The translations under genes were made by a program, and so were the position numbers. The notes beneath the pieces were generated by a model. That model was not told the origin of the DNA and searched no databases. It was given only the letters and a program-made list of their open reading frames with translations. A stretch of 18,121 nucleotides of DNA from an uncultured Saprospiraceae bacterium (lineage in GTDB: Bacteria > Bacteroidota > Bacteroidia > Chitinophagales > Saprospiraceae): NCBI GenBank assembly GCA_938033975.1, contig CALHKJ010000040.1, positions 1 to 18,121 of the forward strand. The letters are read 5' to 3'. This document shows positions 14,288 to 18,121 of this stretch, piece by piece (the stretch's first letter is position 1; each line of letters begins with the position of its first letter).

Positions 14288-15712
14288 TTAGAAACTGGTA
14301 AATACTTGATAGCCATAACCATCAATTGTTTGAGTCTCGTCTTTGTTAAAGTCATGCAATCTACCAGTCAAAACTTCTACCATATTAACAACATCAAATG
14401 GAAGGGTATACTCCATTTTTTCTTTATTGAAATTAAGCACAACTACAGCAGTTTCACCTTCATTTTGCTTTCTGAAAATTAATAAGTCATCGTCTGCTCT
14501 AATAAATTCTGGTTCTACACCGAATGGACCATTCCATAGAGCTTTGCAACTGTGTTTAGCCAAAATCAAGTTTTGATAGAAATCGATCAATCTAAATTTT
14601 TCAAATGGAATGAGATCTTTTTCGAAAAACTCTAACCTCTTTCTCAAAGGCTCCTCTTGGCCAGAATATATTAATGGAGCTCCATCAAATGTGAAGGTGA
14701 GAACAGCCATTAATTTGGCCATTTCTCCCATTCGGTCATACTCTGTTCCACTCCAAGTGTTTTCATCGTGATTGCTAGTAAAGTGCATATGCCAACCTCT
14801 AATAAATTTTGCTCTATCCTCATCATACCATTTTTTAATTTCAGACGCTCCCTTTTTGCCTTGTGCAATTTCATTCAAGAGATGATGAAATGTCCAGCCA
14901 TAGGACATGTGAAATAATTCTTGATTTCGATGTTCTGGTATTTCTGCTTCAGCTAAATGCAAGAGCTGATCGTACTTCATCATTCTTTTTCTATATTCTA
15001 CCCAGAAATCTAAGGGAACTCCATGGGCAACATCCTGTCTAAAACCATCAATTCCCACTCTAGTAATCCAATACTCCATGTCATCCAGCATAGCTTTTCT
15101 CATGTCTGCATTTGAGTAATCCAAGTCTGCAACATCAGTCCACCCCCAAGGCTCTCCAGTAGATGGATCTATTGGGTCGGTAATCTTCCCGTCTTTACCT
15201 TTTGTATAAAACTGAGGATGCAATTTCATCCATTTATGATCCCATCCTGTGTGATTGGGAACCCAATCAAGAATGACCTTCATATTATTTTCATGAGCCT
15301 TACGTACAAGTGCCTTGAAATCTTGCATTGTACCATGTTCGGGATTCACTGCAGTGTAATCAGAAATTGCATAATAGCTGCCTAGTTTTCCCTTTCTCCT
15401 GGTTTTACTAATTGGGTAAATAGGCATAAACCAAAGGACATCTACTCCCATATCTGCTAGTCTTGGGATATGAGCAGAAAATGCATTGAAGGTACCTTCA
15501 GGTGTGTATTGCCTCAAATTGACTTCATAGATGACTGCATTTTTAGTCCAGCTAGGATAGAAGCCTTTTGTCGGTTCTTCCGGAGGTGGCATCATGTCCT
15601 TGTTTTGGACATTAATATCTGGCATCACTGGAGTATTTTCTTTTTCATTTTTACAACAACTGAAAAAGATTAAAAATAATAGTAAGCTACAAATTGTAAA
15701 CTTTGATTTCAT
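14288..15712 (-). CDS. GH13 alpha-amylase family lipoprotein
   Basis: The preferred start at 15712 gives 474 residues. It opens MKSKFTICSLLLFLIFFSCC, a lipoprotein signal with a lipobox-like F-F-S-C (Cys19). An earlier in-frame ATG at 15742 would add ten residues and spoil the signal. The GH13 barrel motifs are intact: region I DWVPNH (149-154), region II DGFRQDVAH with nucleophile Asp227, region III HLAEAE with acid/base Glu255, and region IV SNHDEN with Asp316. It should cleave alpha-1,4-glucans at the periplasmic side or cell surface, feeding maltose to the neighbouring carrier. There is no carbohydrate-binding module, and the C-terminal beta domain is short. The start lies inside the upstream GH65 gene (26-base overlap), so translation is probably coupled. 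The exact product (maltose, glucose or transglycosylation) cannot be told from sequence. Confidence 0.88.
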   Translation of the reverse strand: MKSKFTICSLLLFLIFFSCCKNEKENTPVMPDINVQNKDMMPPPEEPTKGFYPSWTKNAVIYEVNLRQYTPEGTFNAFSAHIPRLADMGVDVLWFMPIYPISKTRRKGKLGSYYAISDYTAVNPEHGTMQDFKALVRKAHENNMKVILDWVPNHTGWDHKWMKLHPQFYTKGKDGKITDPIDPSTGEPWGWTDVADLDYSNADMRKAMLDDMEYWITRVGIDGFRQDVAHGVPLDFWVEYRKRMMKYDQLLHLAEAEIPEHRNQELFHMSYGWTFHHLLNEIAQGKKGASEIKKWYDEDRAKFIRGWHMHFTSNHDENTWSGTEYDRMGEMAKLMAVLTFTFDGAPLIYSGQEEPLRKRLEFFEKDLIPFEKFRLIDFYQNLILAKHSCKALWNGPFGVEPEFIRADDDLLIFRKQNEGETAVVVLNFNKEKMEYTLPFDVVNMVEVLTGRLHDFNKDETQTIDGYGYQVFTSF

Positions 15713-17990
15713 TTGGATTAAGATTGATTGATTGATCGACAATCGATATTTGTAAATTATTATTTGATTCGTTTTTTAAGCTAATTTCGGTTGAAGTTAT
15801 TTTTATATTCACCAAGCTATCTCTGAAGTTAATTCTAAATGATAACTTTTCCCAATTTTTTGGCAAACTCGGATTAAAGTATAATTTGTTTTCTTTGATT
15901 CTCATACCTCCAAATCCTTTCACAATTGACATCCAAGTACCTGCCATACTTGTTATGTGTAGACCATCTTCCGTATCATTGTTATAGTCATCAAGATCTA
16001 ATCTTGAGGTTCGTAAATACATCTCATATGCCTTATCTTCCATACCAATTAAACAAGCCAAAATAACATGAACACATGGAGATAATGATGACTCATGGAC
16101 AGTCCTAGGTTCATAATATTCAAAATTCCTTTTGATTTCAGCATGACTAAAATCCTCTTCAAAGAAATAGAGACCTTGCAATACATCTGCTTGCTTGATA
16201 TAAACCGAACGTAGGATCCGATCCCAAGACCATTTTTGATTCAAAGGAAGATCTTCTCCTCGAAGTTCACTAACTGGGGACTGATCTTTATCTAGAAAGT
16301 TATCCTGCTGTAAGTAGATACCTAATTCTTCACTTTTTGGTAGGTGAATATGCTTAATGATTTCATTCCAATTTTCAGTTTCCTTTTCATCAAATTGATT
16401 GTTAGACAAAATCTCCTTAAATCGGTTTGCATCATCAGCTTTGACATGTTTCAATGCATCAATACAATACTTGAGGCACCAAACAGCAATGTAATTTGTG
16501 TACCAATTATTATTGACATTATTCTCATATTCATTTGGACCAGTAACTCCTAGTATAACATACTTCTTCTTCGCCTCTGAATAATTGACTCGTTGTGCCC
16601 AAAAACGTGCAATAGCAATCAAAACATCTAAGCCATGCTCCGCTAGGTACTTATCATCACCTGTATATCTTATATAATCAAAGATGGCATAAGCTATTGC
16701 TCCATTTCTATGAATTTCTTCAAATGTTATTTCCCATTCATTATGACATTCTTCGCCATTGATAGTGACCATTGGGTATAGTGCCGCTCCATCCTTAAAT
16801 CCTAATTTACTAGCATTTTCGATCGCCTTATTTAGGTGATTGTGCCTGTATATCAATAGATTTTTTGCAACTTTTTGATTTGCAGTACTTAGATAAAAGG
16901 GTAGACAATAAGCTTCTGTGTCCCAATAAGTACTTCCGCCATACTTTTCTCCAGTAAAGCCCTTAGGTCCAATATTAAGCCTTGCATCTTGTCCTGTATA
17001 AGTTTGATTTAAATGGAAAATATTAAACCGAATTCCTTGTTGTGCTCCAACATCTCCGTCTATTTCAATATCACTAATATTCCATTTATCCTGCCAGCAA
17101 TGTTCATGATTTGATTTTAATAAATCATAACCTGTAGAAGAAGCCTCCTTAGCAAGCTTTATGGCATTGGCCTTAAGTTCTCCATGTTGATGGTAAAAAC
17201 TTGATGAAACACCAATAAATTTATTTATTTGAAAATTTGTTCCTGATTGAATTTCCAATTCATACTGCGTCGAAATATATTTAGTGGCAATTACAATATT
17301 AGAAGCTTGAATTTCTGCGCTGTCTTTTTTACAAACAGATTTAGCTGCTAAGCCTAATTCAAATCCTGTTTTTTTTGTAACGGCTTGGTTATAAATGATT
17401 TCTTCTTCATTCAGAACCTTGCTTTCATTCCAAAATTTCTCATCATAATTTGAATCTTCATTTTCAATATCAAAATCAAGATATGAATCAATAAAAATTT
17501 TACCCTTGAAATTATTTACTGTAAATGAATATTCGAGAGCAGCAATTTCATCTTGATGCATACTGCAAAATCTTTGACTTGTAATTTCAACTTCAGCTCC
17601 GTTGGGTAATGTGATGATACAATTTCTAGACAAAAGTCCATTCATCATATCCAGCTCTCTAGTAAAGGATTTAATCTCGGCTTTATTTAGATCAAGTTCA
17701 CAATCACCAATCATAATTTTTAAGCCTGACCAGTTACAACCATTTAAGACCTTTGCAAAATATTCGGGATAACCGTTTTTCCACCATCCAACTTTTGTTT
17801 TATCTGGATAGTAGATTCCGGCGTAATAACTTCCTTGCAAGCTTTCACCACTATAGCTCTCTTCAAAATTACCACGCATACCCATTTTGCCATTGCCGAT
17901 GGAACAAAGGCTTTCGGTGATTTTATTTTCATCTTTGTGAAACCCTTGCTCTATAACTTTCCAAGGATGCTTTTGTATATAGTTTTTCAT
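15687..17990 (-). CDS. GH65 maltose phosphorylase
   Basis: This 767-residue cytoplasmic enzyme without a signal peptide has the length usual for the family. The catalytic acid is Glu487 in VTGPNEYENNVNNNWYTN. The substrate loop ECHNEWEITFEEIHRN (414-429) is the form seen in maltose phosphorylases rather than in trehalose or kojibiose phosphorylases. The phosphate-binding segment is TVHESSLSP (630-638), and KQADVLQGLYFF (599-610) completes the family pattern. The enzyme splits maltose with inorganic phosphate into glucose and beta-glucose-1-phosphate. The immediate neighbour 2 bases upstream is beta-phosphoglucomutase, which consumes that product and supports the maltose assignment. A trehalose-active enzyme cannot be excluded but is less likely given the amylase and MFS genes downstream. 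Confidence 0.92.
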   Translation of the reverse strand: MKNYIQKHPWKVIEQGFHKDENKITESLCSIGNGKMGMRGNFEESYSGESLQGSYYAGIYYPDKTKVGWWKNGYPEYFAKVLNGCNWSGLKIMIGDCELDLNKAEIKSFTRELDMMNGLLSRNCIITLPNGAEVEITSQRFCSMHQDEIAALEYSFTVNNFKGKIFIDSYLDFDIENEDSNYDEKFWNESKVLNEEEIIYNQAVTKKTGFELGLAAKSVCKKDSAEIQASNIVIATKYISTQYELEIQSGTNFQINKFIGVSSSFYHQHGELKANAIKLAKEASSTGYDLLKSNHEHCWQDKWNISDIEIDGDVGAQQGIRFNIFHLNQTYTGQDARLNIGPKGFTGEKYGGSTYWDTEAYCLPFYLSTANQKVAKNLLIYRHNHLNKAIENASKLGFKDGAALYPMVTINGEECHNEWEITFEEIHRNGAIAYAIFDYIRYTGDDKYLAEHGLDVLIAIARFWAQRVNYSEAKKKYVILGVTGPNEYENNVNNNWYTNYIAVWCLKYCIDALKHVKADDANRFKEILSNNQFDEKETENWNEIIKHIHLPKSEELGIYLQQDNFLDKDQSPVSELRGEDLPLNQKWSWDRILRSVYIKQADVLQGLYFFEEDFSHAEIKRNFEYYEPRTVHESSLSPCVHVILACLIGMEDKAYEMYLRTSRLDLDDYNNDTEDGLHITSMAGTWMSIVKGFGGMRIKENKLYFNPSLPKNWEKLSFRINFRDSLVNIKITSTEISLKNESNNNLQISIVDQSINLNPNEIKVYNL

Positions 17991-17992
17991 GC

Positions 17993-18121
17993 TTATTCAC
18001 TTAGCTTTTCATCAATATCTTTTTGGAGTGACTCCCATGTGAATTCTTCAAAACCTGAATAAACCAACAAGGCATGTGGCAAGTTTTCTTTTTCACCTAT
18101 GCCTATGGGTATGAAGCCACC
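17993..18121 (-). CDS. pgmB: Beta-phosphoglucomutase, C-terminal end (runs off the right edge)
   Basis: Only the last 42 codons and the stop are in the window. The translation begins GGFIPIGIGEKENLPHALLV and continues YSGFEEFTWESL to a final KLSE. The G-I-G-E-K/D segment followed by a residue pattern ending in a final helix is the usual end of beta-phosphoglucomutases of the HAD superfamily, where the A-x-x-x-G-I-G block closes the core. It would convert beta-glucose-1-phosphate to glucose-6-phosphate, the step after maltose phosphorylase. The stop lies 2 bases before the GH65 ATG, so the two are certainly co-transcribed. The catalytic residues are outside the window, so the name rests on this short tail plus context. 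Confidence 0.75.
   Translation of the reverse strand, partial: GGFIPIGIGEKENLPHALLVYSGFEEFTWESLQKDIDEKLSE

Noticed and set aside
1..18121. Mobile elements, CRISPR arrays, defence genes or RNA genes
   Set aside because: No transposase, integrase, long terminal repeats, regularly spaced repeats or tRNA-like cloverleaf sequences were seen. Gene content and base composition look uniform along the window.

Overview
The window is a compact, AT-rich stretch of a Bacteroidota chromosome, most likely a free-living (probably marine) member of the Cytophagales or a relative. Four observations support this: matches to the Bacteroidota -7 promoter element (TAnnTTTG), an almost complete lack of Shine-Dalgarno sites, very tight gene packing (TAATG stop/start overlaps, convergent genes that overlap), and a maltose-phosphorylase sugar cluster of the type found in this phylum. 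No mobile element, CRISPR array, tRNA or rRNA gene was seen. No gene-free stretch exceeds 300 bases.

Layout, left to right. (1) 1-403, minus strand: the 5' part of trpE (anthranilate synthase I), preceded by a tryptophan attenuator. This comprises a 17-codon leader peptide, MNNKNWWWLESEFRFRN, with three consecutive Trp codons; a 13-bp terminator hairpin with a U-rich tail just before trpE; and a possible competing antiterminator pairing. It is the most interesting regulatory object in the window. (2) 487-3600, minus: a large AsmA-family envelope protein with a charged coiled-coil tail. (3) 3722-6719, minus: a complete TRAP transporter operon (dctQ-dctM-dctP). Its binding protein is a lipoprotein of the TakP (2-oxo acid/lactate) type. 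(4) 6816-8492, plus: a double-ATPase ABC protein like YejF, divergent from the TRAP operon. (5) 8472-10683, minus: an operon of pgsA (phosphatidylglycerophosphate synthase), a PAP2 phosphatase and an uncharacterised methyltransferase. (6) 10775-12901, plus: a second methyltransferase followed by a membrane-bound histidine kinase. (7) 12896-18121, minus: a maltose-use operon running pgmB (only its last 42 codons are present), GH65 maltose phosphorylase, a GH13 lipoprotein amylase and an MFS sugar symporter.

How the genes fit together. In the maltose operon the GH13 enzyme probably cuts maltodextrin in the periplasm or at a membrane surface, and the MFS carrier brings maltose in. GH65 then splits maltose with phosphate into glucose and beta-glucose-1-phosphate, and beta-phosphoglucomutase converts the latter to glucose-6-phosphate. 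In the pgsA operon the adjacent PAP2 enzyme could be the phosphatidylglycerophosphate phosphatase that completes phosphatidylglycerol synthesis. The trp leader would make trpE expression depend on charged tRNA-Trp, while the Trp-binding LLES motif at the TrpE N-terminus indicates that the enzyme is also feedback-inhibited.

Most genes are ordinary housekeeping or catabolic genes. The features worth a second look are the trp attenuator, two promoters placed so close to start codons that leaderless mRNAs are implied, and the pgsA/PAP2 pairing.
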